Shown here: in pieces, positions 1-4,917 of the stretch
Layout: each line of letters begins with the position of its first letter
Position numbering within the stretch: position 1 is the first letter of the stretch
Assembly (NCBI GenBank): GCA_001794935.1
Contig: MGLY01000048.1
Coordinates: 1-8,009, forward strand
DNA length: 8,009 nucleotides
DNA from: Chlamydiae bacterium RIFCSPHIGHO2_12_FULL_49_9
GTDB taxonomy: Bacteria > Chlamydiota > Chlamydiia > Chlamydiales > SM23-39
Reading direction: 5' to 3'
Notes under the pieces: generated by a model
The model's database searches: none
What the model was told of the DNA's origin: nothing
The model's input: the letters and a program-made list of their open reading frames with translations, nothing else
Made by a program: the position numbers and the translations under genes

Positions 1-350
1 TTAAAGAAACACCTGCCTTGATGATCATTCCGCTTCTGACTCTCCTTGCGATTCTAAATATCCCGTATCAGGTTCACAAGGGCAATGCGGGCTGGGCCTT
101 TATCTCTTCTTCGATCAGTATCGGTCTTCTACTCGCTCTTTTTGGAATCGGGACCTTCCCGACGCTCGTCTCATCGACGATCAATCCTGAGACAAACAGC
201 CTCACCATCTACAACACTGCATCGAGCCAAAAAACGCTCGGCATCTTGCTCACCGTTGTCGCTATCGGCGTGCCACTTGTGCTTGCCTATGGTTTTTGGG
301 TATACCGAATCTTCCGCGGCAAAGTAGTGATCGGAAAATCCAGTTATTAA
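1..350 (+). CDS. cydB: Cytochrome bd ubiquinol oxidase subunit II, C-terminal part (5' end outside window)
   Basis: This is the C-terminal ~115 residues of CydB, the second membrane subunit of cytochrome bd quinol oxidase. The enzyme oxidises quinol and reduces oxygen to water at the cytoplasmic membrane and is used at low oxygen. The frame is open from the window edge (first full codon at 3) and stops at 348-350, so the gene is cut by the window and not truncated in nature as far as can be seen. The fragment shows hydrophobic helices and the family-typical tail in which a Leu-Thr-Ile-Tyr-Asn segment and a Ser-Ser-x-Lys-Thr-Leu segment precede the last membrane span (about nt 237-310), which ends in Val-Tyr-Arg-Ile-Phe-Arg-Gly-Lys. 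That closing pattern is characteristic of CydB. cydA would be expected upstream, outside the window. No convincing terminator follows before the next gene. Confidence 0.9.
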   Translation, partial: KETPALMIIPLLTLLAILNIPYQVHKGNAGWAFISSSISIGLLLALFGIGTFPTLVSSTINPETNSLTIYNTASSQKTLGILLTVVAIGVPLVLAYGFWVYRIFRGKVVIGKSSY

Positions 351-364
351 AAAAATGCAAAATC

Positions 365-409
365 GCCTAAGATCGATCCCAATCATGATTTTGGGGTAGG
401 AGATTAGGC
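365..409 (+). promoter_or_regulatory. Possible RNA stem around the ribosome binding site of the 412 gene
   Basis: The 61-nt gap after cydB holds two nested inverted repeats. An outer 6-bp stem pairs GCCTAA (365-370) with TTAGGC (404-409). An inner 7-bp stem pairs 376-382 with 391-397, with one G-U pair and an 8-nt loop. The likely Shine-Dalgarno GGAG (399-402) lies in the internal loop between the two stems, about 9 nt before the ATG at 412. It could modulate translation of the downstream cluster. It lacks the T-run of an intrinsic terminator. The stems are short and could occur by chance. Confidence 0.3.
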
Positions 410-411
410 TT

Positions 412-642
412 ATGAGTTGGGAAAGTCTTTTGGATGACTATTTGGCCTTGCAATTGATTAGGACAGGACTTTTCATTGGGATATTTTTGTTTTCAACATC
501 CTATCTGATACCTAAAGGGATCTTGTTCTATCTCGATTGGAAGCAGAAGCGGAAATTTGGCATATTGGGATCGAGCATTACCTTCTGCACGGGGGGAGTG
601 TTCCTTTTAGTTTACCTGTTGATTAAGAGTGTCAGTTCTTAG
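412..642 (+). CDS. Small two-helix membrane protein, function unknown
   Basis: This 76-residue protein is not one I recognise. Two hydrophobic stretches, at about residues 15-37 and 50-72, should each cross the membrane. They are separated by a short basic, aromatic loop (Asp-Trp-Lys-Gln-Lys-Arg-Lys, 42-48), which by the positive-inside rule would be cytoplasmic and would place both termini outside. The ATG is preceded by GGAG at 399-402. The gene stops 9 nt before the next start, and its TAG stop is embedded in the Shine-Dalgarno of that gene (AGGA at 641-644). This suggests co-transcription and possibly coupled translation with the two exported proteins downstream. A relation to the upstream cydB (a small oxidase subunit such as CydX) is conceivable by position. 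However, this protein is longer than CydX and has two spans, so I do not favour it. Confidence 0.7.
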   Translation: MSWESLLDDYLALQLIRTGLFIGIFLFSTSYLIPKGILFYLDWKQKRKFGILGSSITFCTGGVFLLVYLLIKSVSS

Positions 643-651
643 GAAAATAAG

Positions 652-1245
652 ATGGTTTTTCTTTTAAGAAATTTAGTCCAAGCTCTAGTCTTTGCGCTTC
701 CACTCATTCTTTGGGCGCAGCCCTCTGAGGAAGCGCGAAAGAATTATTCTGATAGAATTCAAAAAGCATTCGAGTTGCAGTCACAAGGAAAAACCAGGCT
801 GGCTTTTTACACTTTTAGAGACGCATATCAAGCTGCAATCAAAAGTGGAGAATCTCCAGCCAAATTGGCGCCGCTTGAAGAGCTGTTTGTGTGGTACAGA
901 ACCTATGGGTTTGATTCCGGAGTTATGAAAGAACCTGCCGCTTGTGCCGGGGAGTACAGGTCTTCTACGGGGTATGTGCAGCTGAAAAAATTAGATCCAC
1001 AGCAACAAAAGATCATAAGAGATTTCCTCTATGGCGTTGGATGTATAGTGAGTGGCGTCTTTTGTCTTACTGTATCTACTCCTCTCTCCGGAAAATTTGG
1101 AACCACTCTCGTCATGGGTGGATGTAACTACATGTATAATTCGATTAGCGCAATGATTGAGGATCATGAGAAAAGAATTGCTCGTATTGCTGAATTAGAT
1201 CGAATCACTAGAAAAGTAATCGCTACAACGAAAGGTGAAAAATGA
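652..1245 (+). CDS. Exported or membrane protein of unknown function with N-terminal signal and C-terminal hydrophobic hairpin
   Basis: This 197-residue protein is not recognised. Residues 1-22 look like a signal peptide: a short start with Arg6, a Leu/Ala/Phe-rich core, and a Trp-Ala-Gln end before Pro-Ser-Glu-Glu. Residues 26-90 are helical and amphipathic, with Ala/Tyr/Leu spacing that recalls a single TPR-like helical repeat; this is a weak impression. Two hydrophobic segments at about 125-142 and 150-168, rich in Gly and Ser, could form a membrane hairpin. A charged, coiled-coil-like tail (169-192) follows. There are four cysteines, at 98, 131, 138 and 158. An AGGA sequence 7 nt before the ATG supports the start. 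The stop overlaps the next start as ATGA (1242-1245), a classical coupling arrangement. It is probably the central member of a three-gene unit acting in the envelope. Confidence 0.75.
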   Translation: MVFLLRNLVQALVFALPLILWAQPSEEARKNYSDRIQKAFELQSQGKTRLAFYTFRDAYQAAIKSGESPAKLAPLEELFVWYRTYGFDSGVMKEPAACAGEYRSSTGYVQLKKLDPQQQKIIRDFLYGVGCIVSGVFCLTVSTPLSGKFGTTLVMGGCNYMYNSISAMIEDHEKRIARIAELDRITRKVIATTKGEK

Positions 1246-1532
1246 ATTCAAAAATTTTTGGAATAATCATGCTGCTTGCAGCTGCCAAGGGATTTTCAAC
1301 CAGTTTCTCTTTTGGAGAATCGATCGATGATATTGATCAGAAGCAGCTCATTGAGTTGATCACAGAAAACAATGAATACTGCACAGATAAAATGATCGGT
1401 GGTCGAATCTATCTTAAGCCAGATCAAATTTATCCGAGCAGGGAAGGGGTTTTTCTGCGGATCAATCAATTCGATCTCGTAAGACTCTCTTGCGTCTACT
1501 CGGACGATGAGGGTTGCTATATTATTCCGTAG
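1242..1532 (+). CDS. Small secreted cysteine-containing protein, function unknown
   Basis: This 96-residue protein has an apparent signal peptide: Asn-Ser-Lys, then a hydrophobic core at about residues 5-15, with possible cleavage near residues 16-22. The mature part is only about 75 residues. It starts acidic and helical (Ser27 to Asn44), then turns into a region rich in aromatic and aliphatic residues with likely beta strands, ending Gly-Cys-Tyr-Ile-Ile-Pro. Three cysteines (47, 84, 92) would sit outside the cytoplasm, so one disulfide and one free thiol or an intermolecular bond are possible. The ATG overlaps the stop of the upstream gene by 4 nt, and AAGG about 7 nt upstream is a fair ribosome binding site. 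I do not recognise the family. Position suggests it works with the two upstream membrane or exported proteins. Confidence 0.7.
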   Translation: MNSKIFGIIMLLAAAKGFSTSFSFGESIDDIDQKQLIELITENNEYCTDKMIGGRIYLKPDQIYPSREGVFLRINQFDLVRLSCVYSDDEGCYIIP

Positions 1533-1653
1533 ATTTTTAAGGCTATGCATCTATCGTGGACAAGAGCTGGTGTAACAAGTGAAAAAATGACTTATAAAAT
1601 TGGGCTTGATGTTCAAAATGTTGGGCATGATGAGCACTGTTGAGCATTGGTTC
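1533..1653. other. Convergent intergenic spacer with no clear terminator
   Basis: This 121-nt gap lies between the + strand cluster and the 3' end of the minus-strand exonuclease gene. Two convergent transcripts should end here. I see no GC-rich hairpin followed by a T-run in either direction. A short + strand reading frame running out of it (from about 1611) is antisense to the exonuclease tail and looks like chance. Confidence 0.5.
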
Positions 1654-2256
1654 TTAGACTGGCTGAGTGGCCCCATTCGGAAATCCCACAACAGCCTCAT
1701 AGCAGAGGACGAGGTGGCTGACGCCGTTCATGGCGCGGTGAGGCTTGGCTTCAGTGGGTAGTTTATAGGAAGCTGCGATTAGGTCTTTGGAAAAGCCTGT
1801 CTCCCAGGGGAGGGGGCCTCTTTTTTGCTTGGCTTGGTTCATCGCAAGCGCCCAGTACATTGAGGCGAGATCGAGCCAGTGATAGGGCCATTTGTAGCCC
1901 TCTTGGGTATCTGAATCGATGAGCTGGGAAAAAAAGATTCTGTCAAAAGAAGGATTTTGGCAGATGAAGACAGCCTTTTTGCGAAGGATATCCCACTTTG
2001 TAAAGCAGGCGATGATTTCAGATGCTGCAAGATCGGCCGGTTTTCCCTTTGAGACCTCTTCCCAGCTGAAGCCGTTGATGCGGAGGCTTTCCCGATCGCT
2101 TCTCTCCCACACATTGAGCGGTTGGTGGACCACCGTTTGGTAGGAGTCTTTCACTTCTCCCGTGGATAGGTCAATGACCTGAAAGGCAATCTCAAGGATT
2201 TTATGAACTTGAGAATTTAGGCCATTTGTTTCGGTATCTAAGAAAACGCCGATCAT
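1654..2256 (-). CDS. DEDD-superfamily 3'-5' exonuclease-like protein (DnaQ/RNase T type), unusual third motif
   Basis: This 200-residue protein has the DnaQ/RNase T exonuclease fold. Motif I is Asp7-Thr-Glu9 at the very N-terminus. Motif II is Asn101-Pro-Ser-Phe-Asp105 followed by Phe-Phe. A mid-motif around Trp-Leu-Asp129-Leu-Ala-Ser-Met is also present. Family members remove nucleotides from 3' ends of DNA or RNA using two metal ions. The third motif is normally His-x4-Asp. Here His173 is followed at +5 by Gly178, with Asn177 at +4, so the usual catalytic Asp is absent at that place (Ser180 and Glu187 are the nearest alternatives). I chose the ATG at 2256 over a longer frame opening at 2352 for three reasons: GGAG sits 6 nt upstream, motif I begins as expected, and the extra residues would come from an inverted repeat. 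Substrate is unknown. Activity may be altered or lost. Confidence 0.8.
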   Translation of the reverse strand: MIGVFLDTETNGLNSQVHKILEIAFQVIDLSTGEVKDSYQTVVHQPLNVWERSDRESLRINGFSWEEVSKGKPADLAASEIIACFTKWDILRKKAVFICQNPSFDRIFFSQLIDSDTQEGYKWPYHWLDLASMYWALAMNQAKQKRGPLPWETGFSKDLIAASYKLPTEAKPHRAMNGVSHLVLCYEAVVGFPNGATQPV

Positions 2257-2262
2257 AAAGTG

Positions 2263-2266
2263 CTCC
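2263..2266 (-). promoter_or_regulatory. Ribosome binding site deciding the exonuclease start
   Basis: On the minus strand GGAG lies 6 nt before the ATG at 2256-2254. It fixes the start downstream of the foldback repeat, whose base is only 2 nt further upstream. Confidence 0.7.
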
Positions 2267-2268
2267 AA

Positions 2269-2430
2269 GAACCTATCCGCAATGTGGGAACAAAAATCCG
2301 GGGGATCTTTCGAGCGCTTTTTCCCTTTTTCTCCTCGGAAATATTGAGGCAATATTCCCCTCGTCGGAAAATGGAAAAATCATCTCGAAATCTCTCCCCG
2401 CCTTTTTGCTCCGACATTGCGGATAGGTTC
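2269..2430. repeat. 162-bp near-complete inverted repeat (MITE-like foldback element)
   Basis: The two ends are perfect 17-bp inverted copies, GAACCTATCCGCAATGT (2269-2285) against its complement (2414-2430). Similarity continues inward: across the outer ~47 nt about 39 positions match, with one single-base gap. The inner part is looser but still partly complementary. It closes with a 7-bp stem, AATATTG (2340-2346) pairing with CAATATT (2350-2356), over a 3-nt loop. The symmetry ends sharply at 2269 and 2430. The only flanking duplication is AA on both sides, which is too short to count as a target site duplication. The element encodes nothing convincing. Miniature inverted-repeat transposable elements and foldback elements have this design, but a single copy cannot prove mobility. 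As RNA it would be a very long hairpin. Confidence 0.75.
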
Positions 2431-2439
2431 AACTTCCCG

Positions 2440-2468
2440 AACATAACAATTGATAAAAGCAATTGCAA
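2440..2468 (-). promoter_or_regulatory. Candidate sigma-70-like promoter reading into the foldback element and exonuclease gene
   Basis: On the minus strand TTGCAA (2468-2463) and TATGTT (2445-2440) are separated by 17 nt and match the consensus at 4 of 6 positions each or slightly better. A transcript starting near 2433 would carry the whole inverted repeat as its leader before the exonuclease start. The region is AT-rich, so chance matches are likely. Confidence 0.3.
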
Positions 2469-2494
2469 GAAAATAGAGTCACATTTTCAGAGCG

Positions 2495-3010
2495 CTAAGA
2501 AGATTCAAAATAGGGTTCAAGACGGAAATGGTCCGGGATAAGAATGAGTAGGCGCACTCGGCTCATATCGGTTTCGGCATCGACCAATATGGCCTCTGGA
2601 ACCCATTCATACTTTTGGCTTAAGAGATACATGGCGCTTAAAACGCTGCGAACTCTTGGAACAGACGAGCTGCATGCGTTATAGCCATTTGTACATTCTT
2701 CGATAGAGTCTTGTAGATTCACTGAGGCTCTGATGTGAATAAATTTCCCGAGGTTATATTGATGCTTAAATTTCGGAAATAATATCCTTTCGTTTCGGGC
2801 GTGCATAATAGTGTCTTTTATCCACCCAAAGATTCCCAATAAACTATCCGGAATGCCGCCGGCATTCCACATATAGTTGGTTTTATCAATAGTCCAGAGG
2901 AAGTCTCTTACAGGGCATAAGCGAGAAAGCTTGTATTTGGACGCCTGCAAAGAATGCTCCAGGAAGAGATTGCATCTATCTTTTTGGGATATAATAGTCA
3001 TTTGTTCCAT
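2495..3010 (-). CDS. Hypothetical protein, no recognised family
   Basis: This 171-residue soluble protein has no signal peptide or membrane span, and I recognise no domain. It is rich in aromatic, Ser, Arg and Ile residues. It contains an Asn-Ala-Gly-Gly-Ile-Pro-Asp turn near residue 45 and a C-terminal strand-like Arg-Leu-Leu-Ile-Leu-Ile-Pro-Asp. It also has Cys106 and Cys113, about 7 residues apart. The frame opens at a TTG (3031), but ATG at 3010 is the more likely start; a further ATG lies at 3001. None has a good Shine-Dalgarno. The gene is clearly poorer in G+C than its housekeeping neighbours and lies between an inverted repeat and a very AT-rich spacer, which fits acquisition by transfer or weak selection. 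It could also be a species-specific protein, for example an effector; nothing in the sequence proves this. Confidence 0.6.
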   Translation of the reverse strand: MEQMTIISQKDRCNLFLEHSLQASKYKLSRLCPVRDFLWTIDKTNYMWNAGGIPDSLLGIFGWIKDTIMHARNERILFPKFKHQYNLGKFIHIRASVNLQDSIEECTNGYNACSSSVPRVRSVLSAMYLLSQKYEWVPEAILVDAETDMSRVRLLILIPDHFRLEPYFESS

Positions 3011-3143
3011 ATTATTGTTAATTATATACAATTAATTAGTTTTATTAAATAATAAAATTTATTTAAGAGTGTGTGGGGGATTTGAAATAATTTTTATACA
3101 GTAATTATGGGTTTTGCTAGCCTGAGGAAAAGAGAGGGTGTCT
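3011..3143. promoter_or_regulatory. Very AT-rich divergent intergenic region
   Basis: This spacer separates the minus-strand hypothetical gene from dps. Only 3 of the 50 bases at 3011-3060 are G or C. On the minus strand a perfect TATAAT (3026-3021) lies 10 nt before the ATG at 3010, with a poor -35 (TTTAAT, 3049-3044) 17 nt upstream. That placement would give a leader of only about 4 nt, in line with the missing ribosome binding site. TTAATT (3018-3023) and AATTAA (3030-3035) form a short inverted repeat overlapping it. For dps I see TTGAAA at 3082-3087 but no well-spaced -10. The dps ribosome binding site is GAGG (3134-3137). Confidence 0.4.
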
Positions 3144-3608
3144 ATGGATATCGGGATCAGCGAGGCGGCGAGAAAGAAGGTAGCAGACGATCTGCAAGAC
3201 TTTTTGGCGAGCACTTATGCCCTCTATTTGAAGACCCAAAACTTCCACTGGAATGTTGTTGGCCCTGAATTCTTTTCTCTGCACGTGCTCTTTGAGAAGC
3301 ACTATGAGAACATGGCAGAAGCAGTGGATGAGATCGCAGAGCGGATCCGAGCTCTTGGGTTCTTTGTCGACGCCTCTTTTAGCTCGTTTAAAAAGCGCTC
3401 ATCCGTTTCTGAGCCTCACGGGAAGGTCTCTTTTAAAAAAATGATTATAGAGCTCATCAAGGGTCACGAGGCCATTTCCAGAATGGGCCGCCCTTTGATC
3501 ACCAAGTCCCAGGCCCTTCACGAGGATATCACAGCCGATATGGTCATCAAGCGGCTGACTTTCCACGAGAAGGCTGCCTGGATGTTGAGATCCCACCTAG
3601 CCAAATAG
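3144..3608 (+). CDS. dps: Dps-family ferritin-like protein (iron storage and DNA protection)
   Basis: This 154-residue protein is Dps-like. Such proteins form 12-subunit shells that oxidise Fe(II) with hydrogen peroxide and store the iron, and many also coat DNA under stress. The diagnostic Dps signature is complete: Asn-Phe-His35-Trp-Asn-Val-x-Gly-Pro, then Leu-His47-x-x-Phe-x-x-x-Tyr, then Asp62-Glu-Ile-Ala-Glu66-Arg. The spacing of the four ferroxidase ligands (12, 15 and 4) is that of E. coli Dps (51, 63, 78, 82). The length is normal for the family. The N-terminal arm is short, with only Arg10-Lys11-Lys12 as a basic cluster, so direct DNA binding is uncertain. I prefer ATG 3144 to the in-frame GTG at 3138 because GAGG (3134-3137) sits 6 nt before it. 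It probably has its own promoter in the AT-rich gap upstream. Confidence 0.93.
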   Translation: MDIGISEAARKKVADDLQDFLASTYALYLKTQNFHWNVVGPEFFSLHVLFEKHYENMAEAVDEIAERIRALGFFVDASFSSFKKRSSVSEPHGKVSFKKMIIELIKGHEAISRMGRPLITKSQALHEDITADMVIKRLTFHEKAAWMLRSHLAK

Positions 3609-3653
3609 GGTCCATTCTGGTATCCTTCTTCGAGAACCAATAAAAAGTTTTTT

Positions 3654-4091
3654 ATGTCTCTGCCTCCAGAAAAATTCCGCGAGATGGTCTTCCAGATCCT
3701 CTATAGTCACGGCTTTGAGCCCAATGACGAAAAAGAGATGGTTTCCTTCATGATGCAAGAGCTCAAAGTCTCCAGGCGTTATGTAGCGGATGCCTTTACC
3801 CGGATGCATCGGATTTTAGCCAAAGAGACAGAAATTTATAAGCTGATGGGCGAGGCCTCTACCGAGTATGCAGTGGAGCGGATTTCTCGGGTAGAGAGGA
3901 CGATTCTTCTTCTCGCTTTTTTTGAAATGCTTTATGACTCTTCAGTGCCGCCCAAAGTGGCAATCGCCGAGGCGATCCGCCTTTGCCGAAAATTCGGCAC
4001 TCCGGAAAGCGCGGGCTTTGTCAACGCGGTTCTCGATGGAGTTTTGAAGAAACATGCCCCTGCAGATAGAGAGCAACCGATCGCTCAGTGA
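3654..4091 (+). CDS. nusB: Transcription antitermination factor NusB
   Basis: NusB is an RNA-binding helical protein that, with NusE (S10), recognises boxA in nascent RNA and supports antitermination, chiefly on rRNA operons. The 145-residue product matches the family in size and plan. It has an N-terminal Phe-Arg-Glu-Met-Val-Phe-Gln-Ile-Leu-Tyr helix and a middle Arg-Val-Glu-Arg-Thr-Ile-Leu segment leading to Glu-Met-Leu (79-93). The strongly diagnostic C-terminal block is Ala-Ile-Ala-Glu-Ala-Ile-x-Leu, Lys-Phe-Gly-Thr-Pro-Glu-Ser-Ala, then Phe-Val-Asn-Ala-Val-Leu-Asp (103-128). The sequence before the ATG (AATAAAAAGTTTTTT) has no clear ribosome binding site. It begins 45 nt after dps and its 3' end overlaps murB by 38 nt, so nusB, murB and the PHP gene are probably one transcript. 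The last ~12 residues, beyond the NusB core, lie in the overlap. Confidence 0.95.
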   Translation: MSLPPEKFREMVFQILYSHGFEPNDEKEMVSFMMQELKVSRRYVADAFTRMHRILAKETEIYKLMGEASTEYAVERISRVERTILLLAFFEMLYDSSVPPKVAIAEAIRLCRKFGTPESAGFVNAVLDGVLKKHAPADREQPIAQ

Positions 4092-4917
4092 ATTTTCTAC
4101 CTTTGGCATCGGCGGATCGATCCGCTATTTTGTCCAGGTGTCTACAATTGTTGAGATGGAAGAGGCTTTTCATTTTGCAAATGGAAAGAGGATACCCTAT
4201 CTTGTCTTGGGCAAAGGCTCGAACTGCCTCTTTAGCGATCGGGGTTTTTCAGGACTTGTCATTTTAAATAAAATCGATTTTTCCAGTTGGGACACATTGA
4301 CCTTTGGCTCCGGATACAATTTTTCTCTTTTAGGAGTGCAAACGGCGAGAAAAGGGCTCTCCGGACTCGAGTTTGCCTCCGGCATCCCGGCAACAGTTGG
4401 CGGCGCTGTCTTTATGAACGCCGGCGCAAACGGCAAGGAAACTTGCGAGGTCTTAAAATCGGTTCTCTTTTTGCATGAAGATGGAAGAAAAGAAGAGATG
4501 AGACGAGAAGATCTCTCATTTAGCTACCGCACCTCTCCTTTCCAGAAGATGAGAGGGGCCATTCTCTCCGCCGCATTTGCGCTCATTTCAAAAGAAACGG
4601 CTAGAAAATCGCAGCTTGAAATTATCGACTATCGGATGAAAACCCAGCCCTACAAAGATAAAAGCGCAGGGTGCGTCTTTAGGAACCCGGGAAAAGGTCT
4701 CTCTTCCGGCGCGCTCATTGATCAGTCGGGACTCAAAGGCTTTTCCATTGGGGGAGCAAAAGTCTCTGAAATGCACGCCAACTTCATAGTCAACACGGGC
4801 AATGCAAAAGCTCAAGACGTTTTGGATTTGATAGAACACGTGCAGAAAAAAGTGTTTGAGAAAACGGGTGAACACATAGAACCTGAAATTCGACTGATAG
4901 GTTTTGATGCATCCTGA
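4054..4917 (+). CDS. murB: UDP-N-acetylenolpyruvoylglucosamine reductase MurB (type II size)
   Basis: MurB is a cytoplasmic FAD enzyme that reduces UDP-GlcNAc-enolpyruvate with NADPH to UDP-N-acetylmuramate, the second committed step of peptidoglycan synthesis. The 287 residues show an N-terminal Ser-Thr-Phe-Gly-Ile-Gly-Gly, the FAD-binding Leu-Gly-Lys-Gly-Ser-Asn (52-57), and Gly-Ile-Pro-Ala-Thr-Val-Gly-Gly-Ala-x-x-Met-Asn-Ala-Gly (110-124). Also present are Ser-Tyr-Arg159, Ser-Ala-Gly-Cys207-Val-Phe-Arg-Asn-Pro, and a C-terminal Glu278-Ile-Arg. Position 207 corresponds to the catalytic Ser (Ser229 in E. coli), so Cys replaces Ser, a variant I believe occurs in a subset of MurB proteins. The start lies inside nusB (38-nt overlap) with only a weak GAAG upstream, suggesting translational coupling. 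The first conserved motif begins at about residue 12, so a later start is unlikely. Confidence 0.95.
   Translation: MPLQIESNRSLSEFSTFGIGGSIRYFVQVSTIVEMEEAFHFANGKRIPYLVLGKGSNCLFSDRGFSGLVILNKIDFSSWDTLTFGSGYNFSLLGVQTARKGLSGLEFASGIPATVGGAVFMNAGANGKETCEVLKSVLFLHEDGRKEEMRREDLSFSYRTSPFQKMRGAILSAAFALISKETARKSQLEIIDYRMKTQPYKDKSAGCVFRNPGKGLSSGALIDQSGLKGFSIGGAKVSEMHANFIVNTGNAKAQDVLDLIEHVQKKVFEKTGEHIEPEIRLIGFDAS

Noticed and set aside
1611..1771. Short + strand frame starting near 1611 in the convergent gap
   Set aside because: Most of it is antisense to the exonuclease 3' end, with no ribosome binding site and no recognisable product.
2257..2352. N-terminal extension of the exonuclease frame up to 2352
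   Set aside because: It would be encoded inside the inverted repeat, has no ribosome binding site of its own, and precedes a well-placed GGAG and ATG at 2256 where motif I starts as expected.
2447..2465. CAATTG-7 nt-CAATTG hairpin as a terminator of the 2495-3010 gene
   Set aside because: The stem is only 6 bp, AT-rich and without a following T-run; it overlaps the candidate minus-strand promoter and may be chance.
2260..2541. + strand frame of 93 codons across the inverted repeat
   Set aside because: Its sequence is a translation of the repeat and spacer, rich in Ser, Phe and Arg, and it resembles no protein I recognise; it runs into the opposite-strand gene.
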